Shown here one piece after another: positions 36,984 through 46,600 of a stretch of DNA of 64,000 nt. How positions within the stretch are numbered: the stretch's first letter is position 1; each line of letters starts with the position of its first letter. The notes under the pieces were generated by a model. That model searched no databases. It was given only the letters and a program-made list of their open reading frames with translations, and was not told where the DNA came from. Location of the stretch: NCBI GenBank assembly GCA_013397865.1, contig VZTI01002067.1, positions 136,679-200,678 on the forward strand. Reading direction: 5' to 3'. This DNA comes from Struthidea cinerea (lineage: Eukaryota; Chordata; Aves; Passeriformes; Corcoracidae). The translations under genes were made by a program, and so were the position numbers.

Positions 36984-38675
36984 CTGTGGAGCAAAAAGCA
37001 AGGGGAGAGCTGTTACACTGGGCAACGTGGCTGAGAGAGGGGGGAACATGGGCTGAACTGCGGCCCTGTCAGCTGGCAGGACTGGAACACGCAGGAGAGA
37101 TGAAGCTGCCTGCAAACCGTGCAATACCCACCTCCTCTTCTTCCTCCCTCCGCAGTGGAACCGCTGGCCTGGGGGCGAAAGGAGCGACTGAGGCTGAGCC
37201 TCCCCCCAGCCCCATCACACCCCCCCTGCAGCCCTGGCACTGCCCAGCCACAGGCTCCTGCTCAAGCTGTCCCATGAGTGCAAACGCTGTGGGTTTTCAT
37301 GTTTTTCTCCCTAAGATTACCGGGAGCCATCCTTGCAGCAGCTGTGACACCACGGCCACCCCACACGGAGCGGTGCCAGTACAGAGCAGTGCCAGAACAC
37401 CCAGGCAGAGTCACAGAGTGCCCTGCACACTCAGCACTGGGTCACTCTGGGAGCTGCCGAGGTCCGAGGGCTCTGGGAACGCTGGTTCCTCTCTCTGCAA
37501 ATGTCAGAGTTTTCACTGCTATTTTTAATGAGTGACCTTCCATCTGAAGCCTTGGCGCTGGCAGGGAAACACTAAATATTTACGTGGTCTCCCTCCCAAC
37601 TCGCTCTCTGCTGGGAGCGTGCCTGGATGGAAAGTTCCCAGGCAGCACCGGCGGCAGGCTGTGCCCACCCCTGGTGCGGTGGGGCGGGGTTGGTTTCCCC
37701 CAGCCCCGTCCCGGCCAGAGCAGGGGGCGGAGCGGAGCAGGGAGAGGAGCCGAAGGGTGTCCAGCCCACCCAGGCACTTACTGAGGATGATGAGGAGCCC
37801 GATCACAAAAGCCACGACGGCGAAGATCAGCCCCCCGTTGCGGATGGTGTCATAGTCTGAGGAGGAGGAGAGCCAGGAGGTGTCAGCCCATCCCGGGCGT
37901 GGGGCTGAGCCCGCAGCGCAGAGCCCGTGGCAGAGTGGCGGGGGGGCTGCCCGCCCCCTGCCCGCAGCCCCCAGGCTGCCCGGGGCACACACTCACCGTA
38001 GCTGAACCTGTCCGGGCCCTGCTCGGGCACTTGCTCTGGAAAAGAGGAGAAACCCCAGTGAGAGCCACGTCCTCACAATGGGGAGGTGGGAGAGACCAGG
38101 AACGAGGACTGCGAGTGAGGGAGCTGTGACTGCCTCGGCACACAGCTGAGCCAGGAAACTCCTGGGTCTCACCGCAGGAGGATTTAATGTCCATGGCAAG
38201 TTCACGGGATGCACCTGCAGGCTGCATTTGCAGGATGCTCGGGAGCCTTCGAGCTCCAGGTGAAGCTGCAGGGAGGGGCCCGGCTGCACCGCCCTCGGGA
38301 AGTGCCTCTGCCTGCAGCGCTCCATCCGCGGCTCTGCTCCCGCAGCGCATAGGACTGAACAACCCCTCAGGCTCACACCTCACGCCAGAGGCACCCCAAC
38401 AACCCCCCTCCATGCCAGCGAGCTCATCACTGCGTCAGCCGCCTTACCTGACTGCACATCCCTCTGCTGGGAGCAGCTCGGAAGGAGAAATCACCCCAAG
38501 AAGCCAAACACCAGCTGGCGCCGATGTGCCACAGGGCTGTGGAGCTCTGAGGATCCATCCCCACATCTCCCCACCCCAAATTCTCATCGAGAGCTTCCCC
38601 CGTGGTGGGAGGGACCAGCCCTTCTTCTCGCATGGAGATGTCCCCGTGGAGGTGTCTGTCCTTACCGTCACCCAT
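36959..38675 (-). CDS. FXYD2: FXYD2, Na,K-ATPase gamma subunit, complete
   Basis: Small type I single-pass protein that binds Na,K-ATPase and tunes its ion affinity; in mammals it acts mainly in kidney epithelium. Coding exons: 38675-38666, 38035-37997, 37856-37782, 37168-37132, 36983-36959, all with GT-AG introns and agreeing phases. The joined frame is 61 aa, against 64-66 in human. It starts MGDEQVPEQ and has no signal peptide, as expected for FXYD2. The FXYD motif is FSYD at residues 14-17, followed by YDTIRNGG, a membrane span at about 25-42, and a basic tail CGGRKKRRQ ending NEEEL (human NEDEP). Gly36 matches the membrane glycine mutated in human dominant hypomagnesaemia. The usual Pro before FXYD is Arg13 here. 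The start was chosen as the only ATG joining exon 2 in frame through a GTAAGG donor; it encodes only MGD plus one base, so an alternative first exon is possible. Confidence 0.95.
37132..37168 (-). CDS. FXYD2: FXYD2 coding exon 4 (basic tail)
   Basis: This 37-base exon encodes SQRFHCGGRKKR, with acceptor CCCCCAG and donor GTGGGT. The matching FXYD6 exon is also 37 bases. Confidence 0.92.
37782..37856 (-). CDS. FXYD2: FXYD2 coding exon 3 (transmembrane)
   Basis: This 75-base exon encodes DYDTIRNGG and the membrane span LIFAVVAFVIGLLIIL. It has the same length and phase as the transmembrane exon of FXYD6 at 42619-42693. Confidence 0.97.
37997..38035 (-). CDS. FXYD2: FXYD2 coding exon 2 (FXYD motif)
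   Basis: This 39-base exon lies between TTTTCCAG and GTGAGTG and encodes QVPEQGPDRFSY. The Asp of FSYD is split with the next exon. Confidence 0.93.
38666..38675 (-). CDS. FXYD2: FXYD2 coding exon 1 (start codon exon)
   Basis: Ten coding bases: ATG GGT GAC G, then donor GTAAGGAC. The context GAGGCCATGG is a good Kozak match. The split codon with exon 2 gives Glu4. The 5' UTR extends upstream by an unknown length. Confidence 0.82.
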
Positions 38676-38689
38676 GGCCTCGGCGTGTC

Positions 38690-38800
38690 GTCCGGCGGGC
38701 GCCTCGCTCTGCGAGTGGGCACCCACGGGAACGCGCATTAATTGGGAGACAAACCTCATTAAACATTAATGGCCTCGGTGTAATGTTTATCGCAGTCACG
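38690..38800 (-). promoter_or_regulatory. FXYD2: Candidate FXYD2 proximal promoter
   Basis: The interval just upstream of the start codon holds an AT-rich cluster of ATTAA half-sites at 38736-38743 and 38757-38772 between GC-rich flanks. Mammalian FXYD2 is a known HNF1B target, and these half-sites resemble HNF1 half-sites, but no full palindrome is present. I see no TATA box. Confidence 0.35.
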
Positions 38801-38899
38801 AGGGGAGGCACAGGGCTCCCGCCCGCCTTTGGGAAAGAGGGAGGGGAGGGAAGGGCAGGGGCAGCACCCACCGTGCCAGCCGGTGGGGAGGGCTGGGCA

Positions 38900-39620
38900 C
38901 CCCGAGCTGCGTGTCCTTGTCCCAGCCCTCCCTCCCCTTCCCATTGTCAGCCCTGCTGGGCTTCACCTCCTGCGGCGGTGACGAGCCGAGGGATGGGCTC
39001 AAACACGGGCTGCGACCGCCCTTTGCTGGAGAGGAGCGGGCAGCACGCCCCGTCCTCCCAGCCTGGCACCGAGGGCGTCCCTCGGCCGGGTCAGCACCTC
39101 CGTGCCAGCACCGAGCCGTCCTGGGGCCCAGCGGCGCCCCGGCACGGCGATGTCCGTGGGGCATCCGGGCCGGCAGCGGGCACCGGGATGCTGCGCCCCT
39201 CCCCGGGCGGTGCCAGCCCCGGGCCCGGCGGGGCCAGCCGCCAGGAGGGCTGTGCGATCCAGTTTGCTCTAATCTCGCCATCAGCGAGCGGGAGTCACGC
39301 GCCCAAGCCGATTAACGCCGGGGTGGCCGCGGGGGAGCCGGCCCCGAGGGACGCTCCCCTTGACGGGGCTGAGGAGCGCAGACACCCGGAGCCCGCGGCA
39401 GCCCGGCTCCGGTGCCACGGGGTGCAGCCAAGCCCCAGGAGGGTGCTGCGTGGGGCCGTCACAGTGGCACTGCTGTCACGGTGCCCTGGCAGCGCTCAGC
39501 ATCCGCCGGACCGGCGCGCCAGCAGCCCGACACGGCGGCTCCCAAAAAGCCGAGGGACAAAAGTGTCGCTGGCCGCGCCCCCGCGCTCCCTTCCCACGGG
39601 CTCCGGCCCTTGCTGAGCTG
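38900..39620. promoter_or_regulatory. CpG-rich block between FXYD2 and FXYD6
   Basis: Dense CpG runs upstream of FXYD2 and below the FXYD6 polyadenylation signals, for example around 39060-39240 and 39500-39600. It may be the FXYD2 upstream promoter or enhancer. No coding frame here is convincing. Confidence 0.45.
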
Positions 39621-39779
39621 CAGAAGGGAGCAGGAGGGGCTCGGCCGGCACAAAGCCCGGCTGTGCTGCCCAGGGCGCTGCCCCTGCTCCCCTGGCCCCA
39701 GCCAGGCCACAATGGGACGGCGTGGGAAGCTGCCAGGCTGCCCTGGGAACACCACGGCCCTCGAGACAACGCAGGCAGG

Positions 39780-41557
39780 CACCGATAGAAACGATATTTT
39801 ATTCCTTTCCCCTTAGGTCACAGCACAGAACACACCAGCCCTCCAGCACAGCAGCACACTCGCCTATTTAAAAGGAGACACAATAGCTCAGTTTATTTTA
39901 CAACAGTCAGGGTTTGGCCATTTCACACACCACAGGGAGTTCTTTGTTTCGTGGTAACACCGACGGCACGCTACGGACAGCACGGGCACTCCGACGGGAC
40001 ACACACCGTGACACGTGGGGGCCGGGCCGGGGGTCTGCTCTGCCCGGGAGATCTCTGCGACAGCCAGGACGGAGGGAAGGGACACAACACGAGAGACACG
40101 GTCCCTCTGCCTGGCACAGATGGGACAGAGCTTCCCGGTGCCACCAAGTGATGCCAAGCATGCAGGGATACAGCCCACGCTGGCAGCAGGGCCACCACAG
40201 TGGGATGGACGCAGCAGAAACCCCTCTCAAAGCCATGCTGGAGGACAAGACCCCCTTCCCGTGGTGGGGATGCCACCCTGAGGTGTTTCAGTGCAGCCCT
40301 GGGGACCCCCACTCCTGCCCCCATCCAAGCTGGCAGTCCCCAGCCCCAGCCGAGGTTTTGCCTGCCCAAGGATTAGGGGAAGGGCCAAAAATCACAGGTT
40401 TGCCTCCGACCCCTGAGAGGACACAGGGTGACGATGGCCTCTGGGCTCAGCACGCTGTCACAGTGCAAGCTCAGGTGTGCAAAAGCCCCGAGAATCACTC
40501 AGTGCCGCTCGCTGCTGCTCCGTGGGGAGAAGGGACAGCTGGCACCGGGGGTGACGCGGAACCACCACAGGACAACACACAGCACTGACGTGGGTGGCAC
40601 AGGGAGTGACAAGGCGTCAGCAGGGGCAGGGAGCACCAGGAGGAAATGCTGCTGCCCCTTCCCTGCCGGAGACAAGCACGGACAGGATCTCTGCTTCTCT
40701 TTAGCCCTCAGACTGTGCACCCACCCAGCTCTGGCTCACGGGCAGGAGCTGGTTTGTGCTGGTTAGCAGGGTCACCGCTGTGCTGCTGCCCTCCTCCACA
40801 GTGTCACCGTGCTGGGGACCTCTCTGCCACCCCGGCCTTGCCTCACACTTAGAGCAGCATCCCACAGGTTAAACCAGGGACAGAAACCGGGAGTGCCAAG
40901 CAGGAGAGGCAGGAGAGCTCCCTTCAGCCTTGAATCCAGCACCCCAGTGACCCCAGCGAGGAGGGCTGAGCCATGGGATGTCCCTGCCTGACTCACCCCC
41001 CACCATGGCTGTTTTTAGGCTGGGGCATGCAGGGGGTTATTGCTGAAATGGGGACGGGTGGCCCTGAAATGGCTGGGCAGGTCCCCAGAGCACTGCAGGT
41101 CCCCAAGCCCTGCCCAAAGCCAGTGGGGCTGTGCTGCTGGCACTGGGCAGGGAACGGGGGTCCCTGCCCCGCAGCCCACACTCCCGGCCCCGCAGCCCAC
41201 ACTCCCTGTTCCCAGGCTTGGAGGGCAGCCCAAAGGGCAGCGCCTGCCAGTCCTACAGAGCCCGAATCACACGCACAGCACGAGAAAGGTGAAGAGAAAG
41301 TCACGATTACAACATCAGCAACAACTAGCCCTAGAGGTAATGATCATCTCACAGCAACATTACACACCACGGGAGGCAGAGAGGACGGTGAGCAGAGTTT
41401 AGTCGGGTTAGGAAACAGAGAACCGCTGCTGGAGCACAGGGGGGGACACAGACACGGCAGCTCCGCGTCTCCTGAGAGGGACCTGCTGCTGGGGTTTCAG
41501 TTTCCTCGCAGGCCGCGGGCATCTGCGCTCCGAGCGTCCATCCTCGGGTCTCTGGGT
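39780..41557 (-). other. FXYD6: FXYD6 3' UTR terminal exon with two poly(A) signals
   Basis: The acceptor CTCCCCACGCAG lies just above 41557. AATAAA signals occur on the minus strand at 39897-39892 and 39803-39798, giving alternative ends near 39875 and 39780. A 1.8 kb untranslated exon is plausible for FXYD6. It contains a local duplication of CCCCGCAGCCCACACTCCC at 41167-41208. The exon limits are inferred from splice and poly(A) signals only. Confidence 0.7.
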
Positions 41558-42013
41558 CTGCGTGGGGAGCAGAGCAGTGGGTCAGGCTTTCCCCACACAG
41601 GGATTGTACCCCAGCAGCACCAACTGCTCCAGCCTTCCCCCTCTCCAAACCAGGGCACAGCCCAGGAGGTGGGGGAGCTCAGAGCAAGATGCCCCGAGGG
41701 ACTCAGCTCTCTGAACACCCTAAAACCAAAACCGCTCCGGGGCAGAGGAGCACAAGAAAAGGAAGTGCAACACAAGGGAAAATCCGGACAGATGCTTCCT
41801 TTTCCTGCTGGGCTGCCTGTGGACGCCCAGGACCTCACCAGCACTGAGAGTTTCCTTGATGTGAATCCCATCAGTGCTCGCCCCCATCCCATCCCAGGGA
41901 TGCAGAGCTGCCCAGTCCCACTGGTCTGCTCAGAGCCCCGCGGTCACCCCCATACATGTCCCCAGCTGTCCCTCCCATCCCGGTGCCCCCACCCAGCCTG
42001 GCCTGGGACTCAC

Positions 42014-42056
42014 CGCATGGCTCCTGCTCAGTTCTCTGCTTTCTGTGCCGCCGTCG
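42014..42056 (-). CDS. FXYD6: FXYD6 coding exon 6 (C-terminus and stop)
   Basis: Encodes ATAAQKAEN and TGA (42030-42028). Fourteen untranslated bases precede the GTGAGTCC donor, so the rest of the 3' UTR is in a separate exon, as in FXYD2. Confidence 0.94.
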
Positions 42057-43105
42057 CTGCAGAGGGAAGAGCAGAGGGGTTTGTGGTGCCCGCCCAGAGC
42101 TGGGAGGGGGCTGCGACACAGGGCACTGGCACAGGGACCGCGGGAGAGTGACCTTACCGTTTGAGGTGATCAGGTTCTCCGCCTGAGCCTCCTCATCCCC
42201 TGGAGCCCTACAAGGAGAGGAGCACGGTGAGGGCAGCTGGGATCTGTGCCCCATCCCAACACGGGATGCCCAACAGTGCGGTGGGGTGGCCAGGAAGGGA
42301 GCGGGCAGAGCTGCCCCTCCTTTGGGCACCCCAAAGGGACACCCAGAGAGTGCAGCCGCTCTGCCAGCTGCGGGAGGGAGCCCGGGAGGATCGGAGCAGA
42401 GGGGCTTTCTGAGGGAGATGCTCCCCACCAGGCTGCCCCCACTCACCTGGGCTTCTGCTTGAAACTGCACCTGCACCTCCTGCCTGCAAGGGGAGAGAAA
42501 CTCCGTGAGTGTGGCCAAAGTAGGAACGGGATGTGGCCTTTCCAAGCGCCCCCCGCCACGGGAACAGCCCCTGCTGCCGCTGCCTGCCAGCCCAGCACCC
42601 ACCACATCCCCAACTTACTGAGTATGAGGAGAATGCCCACAGTGAACAGGACCACGGCGAACACCAGCCCCCCGATCCTCAGGCTCTGGTAATCTGGGAG
42701 GGGGAGACACAGGGCTCGTTCCTGCGGGTTCAGGGAAGGGGGCGGCTCCTTTGCTCCCCCTGGCACACACCCCCCCACACCCACGCCCAGCCGTGCTCAC
42801 TCACCATAGTTAAAGGGATCCTCCTCCTCCTTCTCCTGCGTGGCCACTGGAAATGAGCAGACAGGGGGATGTGAGGTGAGTGAGCCCCTGGCTGAGCCCT
42901 GGCAGCTCCCCACAGACTCTGGGGCTCTGGGCTCCCATGGCTGCTGCCGCACGCCCTGCTCCTGCCCCCTTGGATCCGTGTGGAGTCTGTCCCCCAGGGT
43001 CCCCCAGCCCTTTCCCGAGCTGCGTGTGCGAAGCAGCGGGCACCTACCGTCTGCCACGGCCGCTGGCACCAGCAGGGAGCACAGGAAGATGAGCACTGCC
43101 TCCAT
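42028..43105 (-). CDS. FXYD6: FXYD6 (phosphohippolin), complete coding region
   Basis: Single-pass regulator of Na,K-ATPase, expressed chiefly in brain and inner ear in mammals. Coding exons: 43105-43048, 42846-42805, 42693-42619, 42483-42447, 42207-42158, 42056-42028. They join to a 96-aa protein (human 95 aa). Residues 1-18 form a cleavable signal peptide (MEAVLIFLCSLLVPAAVA). The extracellular acidic stretch QEKEEEDPF leads into the FXYD motif FNYD (31-34), then YQSLRIGG and a membrane span at about 38-58. The cytoplasmic tail is RRCRCSFKQKPRAPGDEEAQ, ending in AQKAEN exactly as in mammals. Every junction is GT-AG and phase-consistent. The start ATG sits in an exon with an upstream acceptor, so the first exon is non-coding. 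The best promoter candidate is the CpG island at about 49.3 kb. Confidence 0.97.
42158..42207 (-). CDS. FXYD6: FXYD6 coding exon 5
   Basis: This 50-base exon encodes RAPGDEEAQAENLITSN and one base of the next codon; donor GTAAGGTC. It has no counterpart in FXYD2 and accounts for the longer FXYD6 tail. Confidence 0.96.
42447..42483 (-). CDS. FXYD6: FXYD6 coding exon 4
   Basis: This 37-base exon encodes SRRCRCSFKQKP; acceptor CCTTGCAG and donor GTGAGTGG. Confidence 0.97.
42619..42693 (-). CDS. FXYD6: FXYD6 coding exon 3 (transmembrane)
   Basis: This 75-base exon encodes DYQSLRIGG and LVFAVVLFTVGILLIL; donor GTAAGTTG. Confidence 0.98.
42805..42846 (-). CDS. FXYD6: FXYD6 coding exon 2 (acidic stretch and FXYD motif)
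   Basis: This 42-base exon follows TCATTTCCAG and encodes VATQEKEEEDPFNY; the Asp of the motif is split across the GTGAGTGAG donor. Confidence 0.96.
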
Positions 43106-43110
43106 GGCTG
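43048..43110 (-). CDS. FXYD6: FXYD6 first coding exon (signal peptide)
   Basis: Encodes residues 1-19 plus one base; donor GTAGGTGC. The acceptor is a NAGNAG type (CACAGCAG), so the exon may start at 43110 or 43107. The choice alters only the 5' UTR. Confidence 0.95.
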
Positions 43111-43429
43111 CTGTGAGAGAGGGGAGAAGAGGGTGTCAGCACCCAGAGGCCTCAGGGAGGGCACCAGGACAGAGCCAGGGAGCACAGGGGAACTACAGAG
43201 AACCCGTGGCCGGCTGTGTGGGCAGGCAGGGCCAGCCCATGCCACGGGAGAAGGAGCCAGGCTGGCTCTAGGAAACACCCAGGTTACCTGGCAGCCCAAC
43301 AGCTCAAAGGCAAGAGGGGAAGGGTTTGAGCAGCCAGCCAGACCTTTTTTGTGGGGTTCTGTGATGTATTTTTGACCATCTCCACTTGGCACAAATCTCA
43401 GTGCAGTCTCAGGTTTGCTCTGCAGGCAA

Positions 43430-43606
43430 CGGGGCCAACACCCCAACAATCCCAGCCTGGGCATCCCTGGCAGCGCTGTCCCATCGCTCCTGGAGCTCTG
43501 GCAGCCTCGGGGCTGTGCCCATTCCCTGGGGAGCCTGGGCAGTGCCCAGCACCCTCTGCAGGAAGAACCTTTTCCTGATCTCCAACCTAAACCTCCACAG
43601 AGACCA
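43430..43606 (-). repeat. CR1 LINE fragment
   Basis: Reverse-complement CR1: CAACACCCCAACAATCCCAG, TCGCTCCTGGAGCTCTGGCA and AGAACCTTTTCCTGATCTCC. An undetermined base at 43607 sits in the adjoining A-rich tract. Confidence 0.85.
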
Positions 43607-46600
43607 NAAAAAAAGAGGCTGGATTTACAGTTACCCTCGTTTGCTAAAACAGTCAAGCCTAAATCCCTCCGTCTTTGGGAGAAGTTGGCACAACTTAACC
43701 AGTTTGCTGAATATTTCCAGCCTCCTAAACTGGGACAGGCTCCACTCGCACTTGGGATTATTGTTTTTTTAATGTGGCACGTTTCAATTAAAAACTTTCT
43801 CAAGAAGACTTAAAGAGACGCCACACAAGAAGCAGCAAGAAGAACAATTTTAGTTTGCTCTTTCTACATCTGCTCTTAAAACTTCATTGGTTTAGAGCAT
43901 CCCAGGGCTCCTCTCAGCACGGCACGGCTCGGCACGGCAGAGCACCCGGCCATCAGCCCCCGGCCCGGCCCCTGCTGATGATTTGTCCCAATTAGCATAG
44001 CAATTACACCCCCGCAATGAGGCCAGTGGCCCTGGTGGGACGTGAGCTCAAAGACACACTTGCCCTCCGGGCTCCCTGCAGCAGCAAGGAGAGACAATAA
44101 ATAACCTCGGTGTCCCCTCGCAGCGGAGCCCGGCCCTGTCCCTTCTCTGGGAACACCCGGCCGCAGCTCGGGCCTTTCTGCCCGGGTGTAAGGACGCCGT
44201 GGCCGGGCTGTGACGCTCCCTGCCAGCTCGGCCCGGGGGGACATGTCCCCAGCTGCGTTTGGGATGGGCACCTTCGCTGCTGGGACCGACCCGGCACCGC
44301 TGCTCTGCCAAGGGAAGGCACTGGTGCCCACGACCTGCTGCCAGCATCCCTTCTGCAGCTCCCAGGGGACAGGCAGGGGACAGGGGGGAGCTGCTCCCTG
44401 TCCTGCCAGCTGGCACAGGGCACTGCAGACCCGGTCGTCTGCCGGCTGCGTGCGGGGGACACCTCGTGCCACGAGGAGAGGGCTTGGCTGATGCAGCTCC
44501 TCCGAGGGCTGGCTGCCGCCTCCGCGTCCCCGCAGCTCCCCGCGCTGCCCCGGGGCTCTGCCTGTTGGTGTCAGCGGTGCCAGGCAGTCCTCCCGTGCCC
44601 CGGCGCCGGGCTGGGTGGCCATACATGGCCGGGTGCACAGAGAGGGCTCGCTGCTGGCCCGGGAGGGGAAGGGAGGGGTTATCGGGAGCCCTGCGCGGCC
44701 CCGATAGCGCCGAGTGCTACAGAGCTGCTGCAGCTGCTGCGCTGGATTAGTGCCGATAAGGAAGGGGCCCTCGACACAGCAGGAATTCAGCCCGCTGACG
44801 GATGCAGATCCCGGCGTGCCGCTACTCAGCCCCTCCAGAGCCTGACCTGATTCCGATGCAACCTCCGTCCCAGCCCACGCCTGCTGCCAGACACGGGGGA
44901 GACTCCCCGGGACACTGAGGTCCCCCAGACCCTGCCCAGGCCCCTTCTCCCAGTTTGTGCTCGATGCTCCCAGGATTGGCACGCGTGGAGCAGGCTCAGC
45001 AACGTCCACCAGTGCTGGCCCCAGCAGCGCTTGGCTCCGTGGCCTTTCCCAGTGCTGCCCTTGGGAGCCAGTTCCCACCGCACCCATAGAGGAGGCAGCC
45101 CCAGCCCCACCAACATTCCCAGAACCCGCCTTGCTCATCACAACAAACGGCATCCCACGATAACTCCCACCCTTCCCTCCCTTTCCACCATTTGCCATTC
45201 CGCGGGCGATGTGTTTATCCGAACACTGGAGGGTTTCATCCCCCCCTGCAGCAGCTGCTGTGCCATTGTGCAGCGCGGGGCCGCACCGGAGCGCGCCCAG
45301 ACCAACCCCCTCCTTTGCTGAGGCGCAGATTTCGGGGTAATTACCAGGTCTTAGAAGCACACACAAAGAAGCCACAGCTGGCGACACAGTCACTTCGAGC
45401 TGCACACGTCCTTCTCTCACGTTCTTTATCTCATCGCCGCCAAGGCTGCAGAATCAGTCATTTCACCCCTACGAGGGCTCTGTGTGTGCACAAGGGCTGT
45501 GACACAGCTCACGCTCTCGTGCCGTGATCAATATTAATTGGCTCCTGTATTTCTCAAGCAAGTCCTTCATCAGATTTTTGCTGTTCGGCTGCTGTTTGCC
45601 TGCTATTGGAGCATTCCCTGAAGAACACGCTCAGGGAATTTCGCATTATTCCCTGCCCCGAGCCCCTCCACGTGGCGCTGGGCCCTGCCCAGCCACACAC
45701 GCTGCCTCCAACCCTTCGCTCAGCGTTTGGCTTCTTGCATGTAGCGCGGCAGAGTTCACTGCTGGGCCGAGCCAAGCACGCAGCACACATATGTTCTTTG
45801 TTTTTCTATCTCAGTTCCTAGAATTCACACACTTCCGCGCGCTCAAACTTATCTCCGCACGAGTGAACCGCCAGGATTGGCAGTGTCCCTGCTCCAAAGG
45901 CAAACACGGTGCTCTGCAGTGCAAACGAGCCCAGCTCTCCTCCAAGGAAGCATATGCCTTGCAAAGAGCCACAGGTTTTTTGGGTTGCTCCAAGCTGGCC
46001 CACCCACTTCTTGCTGAAGCTGAAATAAAGTGAGAAGAGCGAGCGCTGCCGAGGGTTTGCCGTTCTCCCCGCTCCCGCCTTCCCTCGTGCTGAATCCAGC
46101 TGTGCCTTGGCACAGGAAAGGAGAGGAAATCCAGCAGCTGCCACATCCCACAGCCCAAATATCTCCCTGTTTTCTCCTCATTGGTGACACAAAGTTTGGA
46201 GTCACCATGCCAGACACCATGGGCAGTGGCAATGTCTGTGACTTGAACCAAAACATGGGGGTTTCCTGTTAAAACTGCGAGATCTGGCTAAACATGGAGA
46301 GAGGCAGAGCGGCACAGGAGTGGAGCAGTGGAGGCGAGAACCCCCCTTCCCTCTCATCCCAGCTCAATCTGCTGCCTTATGAGGGAAACCAGACATTTCC
46401 CCCCCATCCCTATCTCCATGCAAGAGCCGGTGGCAGGAGGAGGGAGCAGGAATTTGTGAGAGGCTCGGGGAGGGGGGAGGCAGCAGCGACACAGAGTGAG
46501 GAAGTACACGGAGTCTGATGTTTTCTGGGAGGATGTGGATGAGAGCGGGTTCGGGGACTAACCCAGGGCTGGACCTGCACCACGATGAGGGTCTGCTCCC

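Noticed and set aside
40973..42151. 392-codon plus-strand frame
   Set aside because: It is antisense to the FXYD6 3' UTR and last coding exons, and has no recognisable protein features.
43876..45420. 514-codon open frame on the minus strand
   Set aside because: GC-rich DNA gives long stop-free frames. The translation is low-complexity Gly/Ala/Pro/Arg, shows no domain, and lies within the inferred FXYD6 5' intron.
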